64,000 nt of DNA. Origin: DATBAX01 sp963723765. Its GTDB lineage: Bacteria > Acidobacteriota > Terriglobia > Terriglobales > Acidobacteriaceae. The DNA lies in the NCBI GenBank assembly GCA_963723765.1, contig CAVRSD010000001.1, positions 124,001 to 188,000 of the forward strand, read 5' to 3'. The notes beneath the pieces were generated by a model. That model ran no database searches. It was not told the origin of the DNA and saw only the letters and a list, made by a program, of their open reading frames with translations. The position numbers and the translations under genes were made by a program. Shown piece after piece: positions 38,376 through 46,992 of this stretch (the first letter of the stretch is position 1; every line of letters begins with the position of its first letter).

Positions 38376-38930
38376 ATGAAACCAGCACTCGCCCTTTTCC
38401 TTCTCGTCTGTTCAACCGCAACCGTCTTTGCCCAAGCCGCAGCTCCAGCCCCCGCGGCCGCGCCGATTAAAGATCCGGTGACCGCTTCGGTCCGCATCTT
38501 GTTTCCGCGTTCGCAGAAAAATATTCTGGGTGCTATCGAGGCCATGCCGGCCGACAAGTTTTCTTTCAAACCCACACCGGATCAAATGACTTTCGGCCAC
38601 CTGGTGGTACACATCATTGAATCCAACAACTTCATGTGCGCCAAAGCAGCGGCCATTCCTGAACCTAAAGTGGACGCCGTCAAAGACACCGACCCCAAGG
38701 ACAAACTGCTCACCGCCGCCAAAGCCTCGTTCGATTTCTGTGAAGATGCCGTCGACAAAATGGACGACTCCAAACTCGGCGACAGCATCGAGCTGTTCGG
38801 CGGACATCAGTTTCCCCGCGCGATGGCAGTTCTCGCCATGGCCAGCGGATGGGCCGATCACTACGGCGCGGCAGCGTTTTATCTGCGGCTGAATGGAATC
38901 CTGCCGCCCAGTGCGCAACCGAAGAAGTAG
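38376..38930 (+). CDS. Secreted DinB-like (four-helix metal-binding) protein
   Basis: 184 residues from the ATG at 38376, which follows a GGAGG site; the frame open from 38301 is not used. Signal peptide ALALFLLVCSTATVFAQA, then a DinB-type bundle with likely metal ligands in TFGHLVVHIIESN and GWADHYGAAAFYLRLNGI. DinB/YfiT proteins include thiol-dependent transferases; this exported form is common in Acidobacteriota and has no known substrate. Two REP-like palindromes follow it. Confidence 0.72.
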   Translation: MKPALALFLLVCSTATVFAQAAAPAPAAAPIKDPVTASVRILFPRSQKNILGAIEAMPADKFSFKPTPDQMTFGHLVVHIIESNNFMCAKAAAIPEPKVDAVKDTDPKDKLLTAAKASFDFCEDAVDKMDDSKLGDSIELFGGHQFPRAMAVLAMASGWADHYGAAAFYLRLNGILPPSAQPKK

Positions 38931-38938
38931 GAATGCTC

Positions 38939-38966
38939 ACGTAGGGACAGCCGCCTCGGCTGTCCG
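38939..38966. repeat. REP-like palindrome, copy 2
   Basis: CACGTAGGG followed by the ACAGCCGCCTCGGCTGT core, 8 bp after the DinB-like stop codon. With copy 3, 70 bp away in reverse orientation, it forms a BIME-like pair. Confidence 0.85.
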
Positions 38967-39035
38967 GGCGAGCCAGGCGAGCCCTGCCTTCCGGCTTCAA
39001 GCGATTGTGGTGACATGGCCTCGCTGCGCTTGGCT

Positions 39036-39063
39036 GGACAGCCGAGGCGGCTGTCCCTACGTG
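39036..39063. repeat. REP-like palindrome, copy 3 (inverted)
   Basis: GGACAGCCGAGGCGGCTGT followed by CCCTACGTG, the reverse complement of copy 2. The two could form a large cruciform or a longer RNA stem. Confidence 0.85.
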
Positions 39064-39108
39064 ATTTGTGACGATGGCAGTCCTTTGAATTCAATTACTT
39101 ATCTCTAA

Positions 39109-39300
39109 GTTATTGAAAACAGGTTGAAACGAAATTGGATTACGGAGCTGAAAAATCCTGGCGAGGGGCTTACCCATGATGCCTCTGGGGCGCTCAGATT
39201 TGACTTCCTAGCCACGGTCGCCGTCTCGGACACCCCAGAGGCCATTGCCAACTTTGCTAAGGCTAGAATCGGCCGCATTCAATTGTTAACTATTAGCTAA
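39109..39300 (+). other. Possible small open reading frame, about 58-63 residues
   Basis: An open frame with protein-like composition (NWITELKNPGEGLTHD, then FDFLATVAVSDTPEAIANFA) ends at TAA 39298-39300. The first usable start is TTG 39124, with an AGG immediately before it; no ATG is available. It includes the 10-bp inverted repeat. It may be a real small gene, a gene remnant, or chance. It is convergent with the radical SAM gene. Confidence 0.25.
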
Positions 39301-39332
39301 TGTTTTCCCCGGACGGGACAAGGCGCGACGAG

Positions 39333-40352
39333 CTACTCGATGTGTACCAAGCCGCTCGCGTTGGGAGTCATCGGCGCAGGATGCTGCGGGGCGCGCCAGG
39401 AATCTACGATCGAAACCTGATGCACGCACGACACCGTGCAATTGGGGGCGCAGGATTTTTCGGTGAGATATTCGCGGCGTATGTCTTCGACGGTGTAATC
39501 GGCCAACGGAATACCGGGATACCCCCTTTGTTGCGAACAGTAATGCACCAGCCCGTTTTCGCAGATATATAAGTAGCGGGCGCCGGCGCGGCAGCGCCAA
39601 TCGTTGGGACGTCCTTCGGCAATGTTGTTCTGGAAGCCGTTGATGCGGGTGAAGCTGCGCTTGGCCATACCCTGCATTTCGTGATAAACGCGCTTTTCTT
39701 CGTCGTTGAGTGGCTGGAGTTGGCCGCTGCCGTCGTGAATGATGCCGATAGTCGAGGTAAAGCCAAGCTCCACAGCACGTTTGCCGATGGTGAGCGCATC
39801 CTGCGGATTGCACACACCACCGCCGACCACGGAATTGATGTTCACGTGAAAATCGGCATGTTCCGCGAGCAATTGCAGTTTCTTATCCAGCACTTTCAGG
39901 CTTTTCTTGGAAACATCGTCGGGCGTGACGTTGTCGATGGAAATCTGCAGCCACTCGAGTCCGGCGCGATTCAGGCGCTGGATTCGATCGGCGACTAGAA
40001 GATAGCCGTTGGTGATCATGCCGGCGATCATTCCATTCTTGCGAATGCGGGCAATGATTTCATCGAGTTCGGGATGCAGCAGCGGTTCGCCGCCGCTGAT
40101 GGTGACGACCGAAGTTCCGAGCGCGCCGAGTTTGTCCACGCGGCGAAACATTTCGTCGAGCGGAACAGGTTTCGAGAAATCATCGTACTCGTTGCAATAT
40201 TCGCAAGCTAAGTTGCAGCGGCGCATGGGGATAATGTGCGCCAGCAGAGGATGGTCAGTCGAAACCAGCGAACGGACTACGCCCGCTGCACCACGAAGAT
40301 CGCGGTGCCAGCCTTTTAGGGTGCGTCCGATGGACTTGGGGTGGGCTGGCAT
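39333..40352 (-). CDS. Radical SAM protein with cysteine-rich C-terminal (SPASM-like) region
   Basis: 339 residues. The AdoMet-radical cluster motif is RRCNLACEYCNEY (CxxxCxxC, residues about 45-52), followed by ISGGEPLLHPELDEI (GGE motif) and MITNGYLL. The C-terminal third has further Cys residues (WRCRAGARYLYICENGLVHY, HYCSQQRGYPG, CAPNCTVSCVHQ), which look like an auxiliary cluster or SPASM/Twitch region. The substrate is unknown; such enzymes modify peptides, cofactors or lipids. No obvious precursor peptide or partner is adjacent on the same strand. Confidence 0.82.
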   Translation of the reverse strand: MPAHPKSIGRTLKGWHRDLRGAAGVVRSLVSTDHPLLAHIIPMRRCNLACEYCNEYDDFSKPVPLDEMFRRVDKLGALGTSVVTISGGEPLLHPELDEIIARIRKNGMIAGMITNGYLLVADRIQRLNRAGLEWLQISIDNVTPDDVSKKSLKVLDKKLQLLAEHADFHVNINSVVGGGVCNPQDALTIGKRAVELGFTSTIGIIHDGSGQLQPLNDEEKRVYHEMQGMAKRSFTRINGFQNNIAEGRPNDWRCRAGARYLYICENGLVHYCSQQRGYPGIPLADYTVEDIRREYLTEKSCAPNCTVSCVHQVSIVDSWRAPQHPAPMTPNASGLVHIE

Positions 40353-40574
40353 AGCTTGGCTGTTGATTCTATTAGAGCATATTCAGGTGGCAAGTTCAGC
40401 CATTCCACCAGTGTTTGGCGGGATTCGCGGGGCGAATGGTAGCTTGCTCGCTGCGCTCGGCCGGCTTTGTTGACTCACGCAGGTGATGGGCATAGGCTGG
40501 CGCTGCGGTGAAGCTGCGGTTGCCATCCTGCGAATTTCATCTCGCCGCTAATTTATCAACTGAGGAGAATACTC

Positions 40575-41057
40575 ATGAAGCGAAGCTTGGCGTTTTTCGC
40601 GGTGACCGTAGTGTGTTTTGCCCTGGCGGGTTCGTTGCTCGCGCAGAGCACGGCGTTTGTCGGTACATGGAAGATGAATCCAGAGAAGTCGAAGTATCTG
40701 GCGGGTATGGCTCCGAAGAGCCTGACGCGCACGGTGTCAGCGGATGGCGACACCGTGACTTACAAATTCGCGGGCGAAGGCCCCGACGGCACCGCGTTCA
40801 ACTACGGATGGACCTGCAAGTATGACGGCAAGGATAGTGAAATCACTGGAACGGGCATGCCGTTTGGCGCCGACCACATTGCCATCAAGCAGATCAACTC
40901 GCACATGCTATCGGCCACGTTGAAAAAGGGCGATAAAGCCGTCGGCACCAGCTCCGCGACAGTTTCCCACGATGGAAAGATGTTGACCTTGACTTCGAAG
41001 GGGATGGACGCGAAGGGTAAGCCGGTGAAGACAGTGGTGGTTTACGACAAACAATAG
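40575..41057 (+). CDS. Small secreted protein of unknown function
   Basis: 160 residues with signal peptide (SLAFFAVTVVCFALAGSLLA) and a strong GAGGAG site before ATG 40575. The mature part is beta-rich (FVGTWKMNPEKSKYLAG, then VTYKFAGEGPDGTAFNYGW), resembling lipocalin-like small domains seen in Acidobacteriota. A strong terminator follows 50 bp downstream, so it is probably a monocistronic, well-expressed gene. No catalytic motif. Confidence 0.75.
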   Translation: MKRSLAFFAVTVVCFALAGSLLAQSTAFVGTWKMNPEKSKYLAGMAPKSLTRTVSADGDTVTYKFAGEGPDGTAFNYGWTCKYDGKDSEITGTGMPFGADHIAIKQINSHMLSATLKKGDKAVGTSSATVSHDGKMLTLTSKGMDAKGKPVKTVVVYDKQ

Positions 41058-41106
41058 AGTGCGGCTTCGATGGAAACCGCGCCATATTGCTTATGTTGCT
41101 GCGAAG

Positions 41107-41137
41107 CAAAAGCCCCGAGAGTTACTCGGGGCTTTTT
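41107..41137 (+). terminator. Rho-independent terminator
   Basis: AAAAGCCCCGAG-AGTTA-CTCGGGGCTTTTT: a perfect GC-rich stem with flanking A and T runs, about 50 bp after the small secreted protein gene. The A-run on the other side would also allow it to act on the minus strand. Confidence 0.85.
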
Positions 41138-41167
41138 ACGTTAGGTACCACGATGGGACGAGATCAA

Positions 41168-41223
41168 GTCGGGACTGCCCCACTCAAGCCAAAATCGGGC
41201 TTGAATGGGCCACCTGTCCCGAC
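41168..41223. repeat. Hairpin repeat, CAAGCC type, copy 1, with outer stem
   Basis: Inner arms GCCCCACTCAAGCC and GGGCTTGAATGGGC with loop AAAATC, enclosed by a perfect outer 8-bp pair GTCGGGAC/GTCCCGAC. Read on the minus strand it begins GGTGGCCCATTC, the same head as the repeats at 54727 and 56802. Other copies are at 56382 and 56872. Confidence 0.8.
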
Positions 41224-41247
41224 TGATCTGCCTCGCTTCGCATCGGC

Positions 41248-41275
41248 GGACAGCCGAGGCGGCTGTCGCTACGTG
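41248..41275. repeat. REP-like palindrome, copy 4 (inverted, one mismatch)
   Basis: GGACAGCCGAGGCGGCTGT followed by CGCTACGTGA (CGC where other copies have CCC). It lies between the hairpin repeat at 41168 and the 3' end of the adenosine deaminase gene. Confidence 0.82.
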
Positions 41276-41294
41276 AGTTGTGATGATCCGGAAA

Positions 41295-42299
41295 TTATTT
41301 GGCGGGGGCGGCGTCTAACAAGTCCAGGAATTCCAGTTTCTTTTCGGCGGGGAGGAATGAGGCTTCGAAAGAATTGCGGGCCAGTTCGCGCAGGTGTTCG
41401 TCGGTGAAGGCGAAAGTTTTTTGGGCGAGTTGGTATTCGCGCGCCAGGGTGGTGTTGAACATGGCGGGGTCGTCGGAGTTTAACGTGATCATCAGGCCTT
41501 GATCGAAGTAGTGGCGGACAGGATGGTCGTTCAGGGCCTTGCAGACTCCTGTGCGCAGGTTGCTGGTGATACAGATCTCGATGGGAATCTGGCGGGTGGC
41601 GAGTTCTTCGACCAGCTCGGGGTCTTGCGAAGCGGTGAAGCCGTGGCCGATGCGTTCGGCGCGAAGGTTGAGCGCTCCCCAAATGGATTCCGGACCGGCG
41701 CTCTCGCCGGCGTGGGCGGTCAGGCGGAGTCCTTGTTCGCCGGCCCAGGCGTAGGCTTCGCGAAAAAGTTCAGGCGGGGCTTTCTGCTCGTCGCCGCCGA
41801 TGCCAATGCCAACTACGTTGCGATCGCGATAGTGAGCCGCCAGCTCAAAAACATCCCGGGCAGCGCCGGGGCCGAATTGACGGACGGCGTCGAATATCCA
41901 AAGCAGAGAAATTCCAAAAGCGCGCTCACCCTTTTGGCGGCCGCGTTCGAGGCCTTCGAAGATGGCGGCAAAATCCTGTTTGCGCCAGAGGCAGACTCCC
42001 ACGGAAACATAGACTTCGGCATGCAGGATATTTTCAGCCTTGAGTTGGTGCATGAGGCGGTAGGTGATTAGCTCGTAGTCCTCGGGAGTTTGCAGGTCGC
42101 CAGTTACAGCTTTGAACGCCATGAGGAAGCCGTTGAAGTCGTCATAGCGGTAGAGCTTTTCTACTTCGAGGAGCGTGCTGGGGTGGCCGTGGCGGTGCTT
42201 GAGCTCGAGTAGAGTAGCGGGATCGATGGCGCCTTCGAGATGCAGATGCAGCTCGGCCTTGGGCAGGGAAAGCTGGAAAGGGTTGGGCTGCGGTGACAT
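41295..42299 (-). CDS. add: Adenosine deaminase
   Basis: 334 residues of the metal-dependent amidohydrolase superfamily. Motifs: PKAELHLHLEGA (zinc ligands His18 and His20), LTAHAGESAGPESIW, ERIGHG, and LNSDDPAMFNTTL (zinc Asp and catalytic Asp). It deaminates adenosine (or adenine-related purines) to inosine for purine salvage. Neighbours do not suggest a specific purine operon. Adenosine versus adenine or aminodeoxyfutalosine specificity cannot be settled by eye. Confidence 0.85.
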   Translation of the reverse strand: MSPQPNPFQLSLPKAELHLHLEGAIDPATLLELKHRHGHPSTLLEVEKLYRYDDFNGFLMAFKAVTGDLQTPEDYELITYRLMHQLKAENILHAEVYVSVGVCLWRKQDFAAIFEGLERGRQKGERAFGISLLWIFDAVRQFGPGAARDVFELAAHYRDRNVVGIGIGGDEQKAPPELFREAYAWAGEQGLRLTAHAGESAGPESIWGALNLRAERIGHGFTASQDPELVEELATRQIPIEICITSNLRTGVCKALNDHPVRHYFDQGLMITLNSDDPAMFNTTLAREYQLAQKTFAFTDEHLRELARNSFEASFLPAEKKLEFLDLLDAAPAK

Positions 42300-42396
42300 C
42301 TGCTTTGATTGTAGGTTTTGGTGGGGGGAATTGCGAATGGGGGGCTTCGGCTCTGGGCTTTCGGATTAACCGTAGCACAGTGTTGGGATGGTGGTA

Positions 42397-42459
42397 GGGG
42401 TCCTTCGACTCCGCATCGTCATTCGCGTTGCGAATGATGATGCTGCGCTCAGGATGACA
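42397..42459. repeat. Dispersed GTCATCC...GAAGGACC repeat, copy 3 (inverted)
   Basis: GGGGTCCTTCGACTCC, a middle hairpin (CATCGTCATTCGC/GCGAATGATGATG), then GCGCTCAGGATGAC. It lies between add and the second ADOP gene. Confidence 0.7.
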
Positions 42460-42508
42460 TGGAGCATACGACGTGTACTGTGATACGGCGTGTACAGTGT
42501 GCGGATTT

Positions 42509-45044
42509 TTATTCGATTCTGAGGGCTTCCATGGGTTCGATGGAGGAGGCGCGTCGGGCGGGAATGAATCCGGCAATGGCTGCGGCTGCGGAGAGTGCGA
42601 ACACCGCCATGACGACGCTGACGGGATCGTAGATGTGCACGCCGTAAAGCTGGCTGGACATGAATTTCCCTCCCAGTAGTGCGATGGGGATCCCGAGGGC
42701 GAGACCGAGTCCGATTTGCAGGAACGCGCCGCGCAGTACCAGCTTGACGACGTTGCTGCGGTTGGCGCCGAGGGCCATGCGGAGGCCGATTTCGGAGGTG
42801 CGGCGAGCGACTGAATAGGCAGTAATGCCATATAAACCGACCGATGCCAGGACCAGTGCGAGCAATCCGAACAAAGTGGTGAGACGGGCGATGAGACGTT
42901 CCTGATCGAAGTTTCCGGCTACCTGGCTATCCAGCGATCTGAAATCGAATACCGTTAAGTTGGGATTGATGTTGGCCAGAGTCTTGCGCACCAGCTGCTC
43001 GAGGCTCTGCTGATCACCCTGGAAACGGATGGTGGCTGAATTGATAAAAAGCGAACTGGCTTCCCCGGTACTGGAGCTGGGATCTGTGATGCCCTTGTTC
43101 CACTGTGCCAGCGGACGAAAATACATGGGACGGAACCCATCGCGCGCATTCTGATATTTCGCATCGGCGACAATTCCAACGATCTCGTAGTTCGATGAAC
43201 GTTGCAGATTGTTTCCAAAATGACGGCCAATGGGATCTTCGTTGGGAAAGAACTTTTTCACGAAGGTCTGATTTACCACAGCCACCATACTGGAGGTAGC
43301 AGTGTCCTGTTCGGTGATGCCGCGACCGCGAACGATGGGCTGGCCGACGGTATCAAGAAAGCGCGGGCTCACGCGGTCCCAGGAGGAACCGTTATGTCCG
43401 TTCGGGCCGGGAGCGGGGTGGCCTTCGACGAAAACACCTTCTCCCCAATTATTTCCTTCCAGGGTGCTGTAAAGAGCCAGGCCGACGCTCTGCACTCCGG
43501 GAATCGCGGAGAGCTGCTGTTCGAGTTGTTCGTTCAAACCGTTGAGGCGGGCGGCAGAATAACCGGCCCCCGCCGGGTCGATGTGAACCACGTAACGACC
43601 AGCGGTCGCGAGGCCGAAATTCTGGTGCTCAAGATTGCGCAAACTTCGAGTCAGCAAACCGGCGCCCACCAGAAGCACTAGCGAAAGCATGGCCTGTAGA
43701 ACGATCAGAGATTTTTGCGGCCACGAAGCTCGTTCCCCCTTCGACCGGTTCACCCCACGCAAAGCTTCGGCAGGGTCAGAATGCGAAGTGATCCAGGCGG
43801 GTGCGATGCCGAAGATAATTCCGGTCACGAGCGACAGTGCGAAAGCAAAAGCCAGGACAGCGGGAGACGGGCTCGCCTGAATGGGAGAATGCAGGGCGTC
43901 GGGAAAGGCGAGGGTCAGAATCATCCGCGATCCGCCATAAGCGACCAACAATCCGACGGCTCCGCCAATGGTGGCGAGCAAAACACTTTCGGTAAGCATT
44001 TGCCGGATGAGGCGGCTGCGAGCCGCGCCGAGCGCCATGCGAATCGAGGTCTCTGCCTTGCGGACTGCACCTTTCGCGAGCAGAAGATTGGCCACGTTAG
44101 CGCAGGCGACCAATAGCACGAGGGCGGAGATTGCCATCAGGAGGTGAAGCCCGCTGCCGGTTTGCTGCTGCAGATTTTGTACGCCGGCGCCGGCGGCGGT
44201 GACAACGACATGCTGTTTGGGGATTAAAGTATCCCCTCCATCCTTGGTGTAACTGGTTTGCGTAGCCAGCCACTGGCGCAGGTTAATCGAGAGACGAGAC
44301 TGCAAACTAGCGGGGCTGACGCCGGGTTTGACGCGCCCCACGACATAGAGCCAGTTATCGTCCGCTTGTTTCAGAATGCTGTTATCCGCATGAATCATCG
44401 GTTCGGCGGAAAGAGGAAACCAGAAATTGGGCGGACTACTGTCGATGCGGTCGCCGAAAAATCCTGGAGGCGCAATCCCCACCACAGTGACGGGCACGCC
44501 CTGCATATAAAAAGTTGCGCCGACCACACTGGGATCGGCAGCATAGTCGGACTGCCAGGCCTGATAGCTCATCACCGCTACCGGAGCGGCCCCGGCTACG
44601 TCGTCGGCGGGAAGAATCACTCGACCTGCATAGCCGCCGACGCCAAATGTCGAAAAATAATTGCCCGAGATAAACTCGGTGCGCTCGGCTTTGCCGGCGC
44701 CGTGAGCCGCGGCGGGCATTCATATTTTCCTGGCCCGATTGAAAAGCGGCGAGTTGCTCAAACTCAGGAGTGTTATCGCGGAACTGACGGTAGAGATCGT
44801 AGGAAAAAATGTCGAAATCGCCGTCGTCATTGACGAAGCCGCCGTCTACACAGCAATCGTCTTTGTCGCCGATGCGATAGAGCGTCGAGGGATCGGCTAC
44901 CGGCAGAGACTTCAGCAGGACGGCGTGTACCAGCGTGAAGATGGCGGTGTTGGCGCCAATGCCAAGAGCAAGGGTGAGAATCACGGTGACGGCAAATCCG
45001 GGAGATTTGCGTAGCTGGCGGAGGGCGAGTTTGAGATCTTGCAT
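42509..45044 (-). CDS. Second ADOP-family permease, reading frame shifted once
   Basis: The frame from ATG 45044 (MQDLKLALRQLRKSPGFAVT; GGGAT upstream) runs to about 44720. A second frame, from about 44719 to 42509, carries the rest: periplasmic domain (RTEFISGNYFSTFGVGGYAG), FtsX-like domain (ACANVANLLLAKGAVRKAET), second periplasmic part, and C-terminal FtsX-like domain (RTSEIGLRMALGANRSNVVK). One extra base lies in the GC-rich stretch near 44700-44725. The joined length is about 845 residues, as for other ADOP proteins. As with the first copy, no ATPase gene is adjacent. Start 45044 is preferred to 45086 for its conserved N-terminus. Confidence 0.85.
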
Positions 45045-45398
45045 AGTTATCCCTGACGATGTTGGTGCAAGCCTGGTGCCATGCATGAGTGACGATAAGT
45101 AGTGCGAATTGTTAGCGATGGAGCATGGAAAGAGTTAAGCTGTGTCCGGTTTTGGGGAGAAGTGGCCGGAAATGGACAGTGGGGATCGGGCGAGAGAAAT
45201 CATTTTCTCGACGGGCTCAGGGAAAGCAGATTCCGCCCTACGCTTCGCTACGGTTCGGAATGACAATGGGGGCCTAACGCAACCTTATGCTCGCTGCGCT
45301 CGCGGACAGCCGAGGCGGCTGTCCCTACGTGAGGAATTTTGCAGTACAATTCCGGTGCTTTCAGAGTTGTCGGTTTCAATTATCAGGAGCGTACGAAA
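45045..45398. other. Intergenic region with a TTCCGAA-type repeat and a REP-like palindrome
   Basis: About 350 bp between divergent ADOP and carboxylesterase genes. It contains a CGCTTCGCTACGGTTCGGAATGAC segment (about 45241-45264) related to the repeat at 60188, then a REP-like palindrome (45302-45329). No gene was recognised. Confidence 0.55.
45302..45329. repeat. REP-like palindrome, copy 5 (inverted)
   Basis: GGACAGCCGAGGCGGCTGT followed by CCCTACGTGA, 70 bp upstream of the carboxylesterase start. Confidence 0.85.
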
Positions 45399-46967
45399 AT
45401 GCAGGAGCTTTTCAGGTCGCTGGTGCTGGTAACAGTGATGGGAGTGGCGCTGGTCTCTTATGCGTCCCCGGCGTTGCAGGTAAAAACCGACTCCGGCGTG
45501 GTCGAAGGCAAGCAGGATGGCCCGGTGCGGACATTTCTTGGCATTCCCTATGCGGCACCGCCGGTTGGTGATCTGCGGTGGAAGCCGCCGGTGGCGCCGG
45601 CGAAATGGACCGGGGTTCGCAAGGCCACCGAGTTTGGATCGGCGTGCGTGCAAGCGCCGGTATATGACGATATGAATTTTCGCGGCGCCGGCCAAAGTGA
45701 AAACTGCCTGTTCCTGAACGTCTGGACGACGGCAAAGACCGCCAATGCGAAACTTCCGGTCATGGTGTGGATTCATGGCGGAGGATTCAAGGCGGGCGCA
45801 TCCTCGGAGCCGCGGCAGGATGGGACTGTCCTGGCCCAGCAAGGGGTGGTGGTGGTGTCGATGAATTATCGGCTCGGTATTTTCGGGTTCTTCGTGCATC
45901 CGGAACTGGCGAAGGAGTCGGGACGGAATGCGGCGGGCAATTATGGATTGCTCGATATAACCGCGGCTTTGCAATGGGTACGCGATAATGTTGCGGCCTT
46001 CGGCGGAGATTCCGGGAATGTGACGATTTTTGGGGAGAGCGCGGGATCGTTTGCGGTGAACGATCTTATGGCTTCCCCCCTGGCGAAGGGATTGTTTCAC
46101 CGGGCGATTGGCGAGAGTGGTGGAGCATTTTCGAGGACTGGGCTGGCGCTCCAGACTCTGGCAGGGCGCGAAGAAAAAGACTCGAAGTTTGCGGAAACAA
46201 CATACGGAGTAAAAACGATCGCCGATCTACGAGCTATCCCGGCGCAGAAGTTGATTGACGCCGCGTGGAAGCCTGGGAAAAGTGATAACCCTGACTTCGA
46301 TCATGTGGTCGATGGATATTTTCTGCCAGAATCGGTGGCCGCAATCTTTGCTGCAGGAAAACAAAATGACGTTCCGCTGCTGGCGGGATGGACCCACGAC
46401 GAGGCCAGCTTCGACGTCGTGTTTGCGCCGAAAAAGCCCGACACGGAGAGCCTGAAAGCCCTGGCGCAAAAAGATTTCGGCGATCGGGCAGCCGACTTCT
46501 TGAAGGTCTATCCGGCGGACAACGATGCCCAGGCGCTGCGCTCTACAGTGGATTATTCCGGCGACACCTTTATCGCCTGGTCGACATGGAGATGGATTGA
46601 AGCGCAGGTGACGACAGGCAAGCAGCCGGTCTATCGCTATCGCTTTGACCTGGGGCCTCCGTCCGATCCGAAGGGCCCGCAGTTGGGAGCGTTCCATTCG
46701 TCGGACATTGAGTATGTCTTTGGGCAACTGGATTCGAGACCTCATGTGGAATGGAAACCTGAGAACCGTCAGCTTAGCGAACAGATGCAGAAATATTGGG
46801 CGAATTTCGCACGTAGTGGCGATCCGAACGGTGCGGGACTGCCGAAGTGGCCGATTTATTCGTCGGCTGACGGATGGCAGGTGATGTATCTGAATGAGCC
46901 TCCGGCGGCGCGCAAGGATGATCTGCGGGGAAGGTATTTGTTTTTGACGGCGGTGTGGGAGAAGTAA
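45399..46967 (+). CDS. Carboxylesterase type B (PnbA-like), secreted
   Basis: About 522 residues from ATG 45399 (GGAG about 12 bases upstream), with a signal-like N-terminus (LFRSLVLVTVMGVALVSYA). Alpha/beta-hydrolase motifs: oxyanion loop VMVWIHGGGFKAGASS, nucleophile elbow VTIFGESAGSFAV, and catalytic-His region LGAFHSSDIEYVFGQL. The EDCL-equivalent is QSENCLFLNVWT. It probably hydrolyses carboxylic esters in the periplasm or outside; substrate unknown. It is convergent with the amino-acid permease, 25 bp apart. Confidence 0.85.
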   Translation: MQELFRSLVLVTVMGVALVSYASPALQVKTDSGVVEGKQDGPVRTFLGIPYAAPPVGDLRWKPPVAPAKWTGVRKATEFGSACVQAPVYDDMNFRGAGQSENCLFLNVWTTAKTANAKLPVMVWIHGGGFKAGASSEPRQDGTVLAQQGVVVVSMNYRLGIFGFFVHPELAKESGRNAAGNYGLLDITAALQWVRDNVAAFGGDSGNVTIFGESAGSFAVNDLMASPLAKGLFHRAIGESGGAFSRTGLALQTLAGREEKDSKFAETTYGVKTIADLRAIPAQKLIDAAWKPGKSDNPDFDHVVDGYFLPESVAAIFAAGKQNDVPLLAGWTHDEASFDVVFAPKKPDTESLKALAQKDFGDRAADFLKVYPADNDAQALRSTVDYSGDTFIAWSTWRWIEAQVTTGKQPVYRYRFDLGPPSDPKGPQLGAFHSSDIEYVFGQLDSRPHVEWKPENRQLSEQMQKYWANFARSGDPNGAGLPKWPIYSSADGWQVMYLNEPPAARKDDLRGRYLFLTAVWEK

Positions 46968-46992
46968 AAAAGCGGGCTCTGGGCCTTAGGCT

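Larger units (their letters stand above)
38931..39332. other. Intergenic region with two REP-like palindromes and an inverted repeat
   Basis: About 400 bp between convergent genes. It contains REP-like palindromes at 38939-38966 and 39036-39063 in opposite orientation, and a perfect 10-bp inverted repeat GCCTCTGGGG/CCCCAGAGGC (39181-39190 with 39233-39242) enclosing 42 bases. A short open frame (39109-39300) is listed separately. Confidence 0.6.

Noticed and set aside
39109..40352. RiPP cluster made of the radical SAM gene and the small open frame
   Set aside because: The small frame is convergent, lacks a leader/core pattern and a ribosome-binding site; there is no transporter or peptidase nearby.
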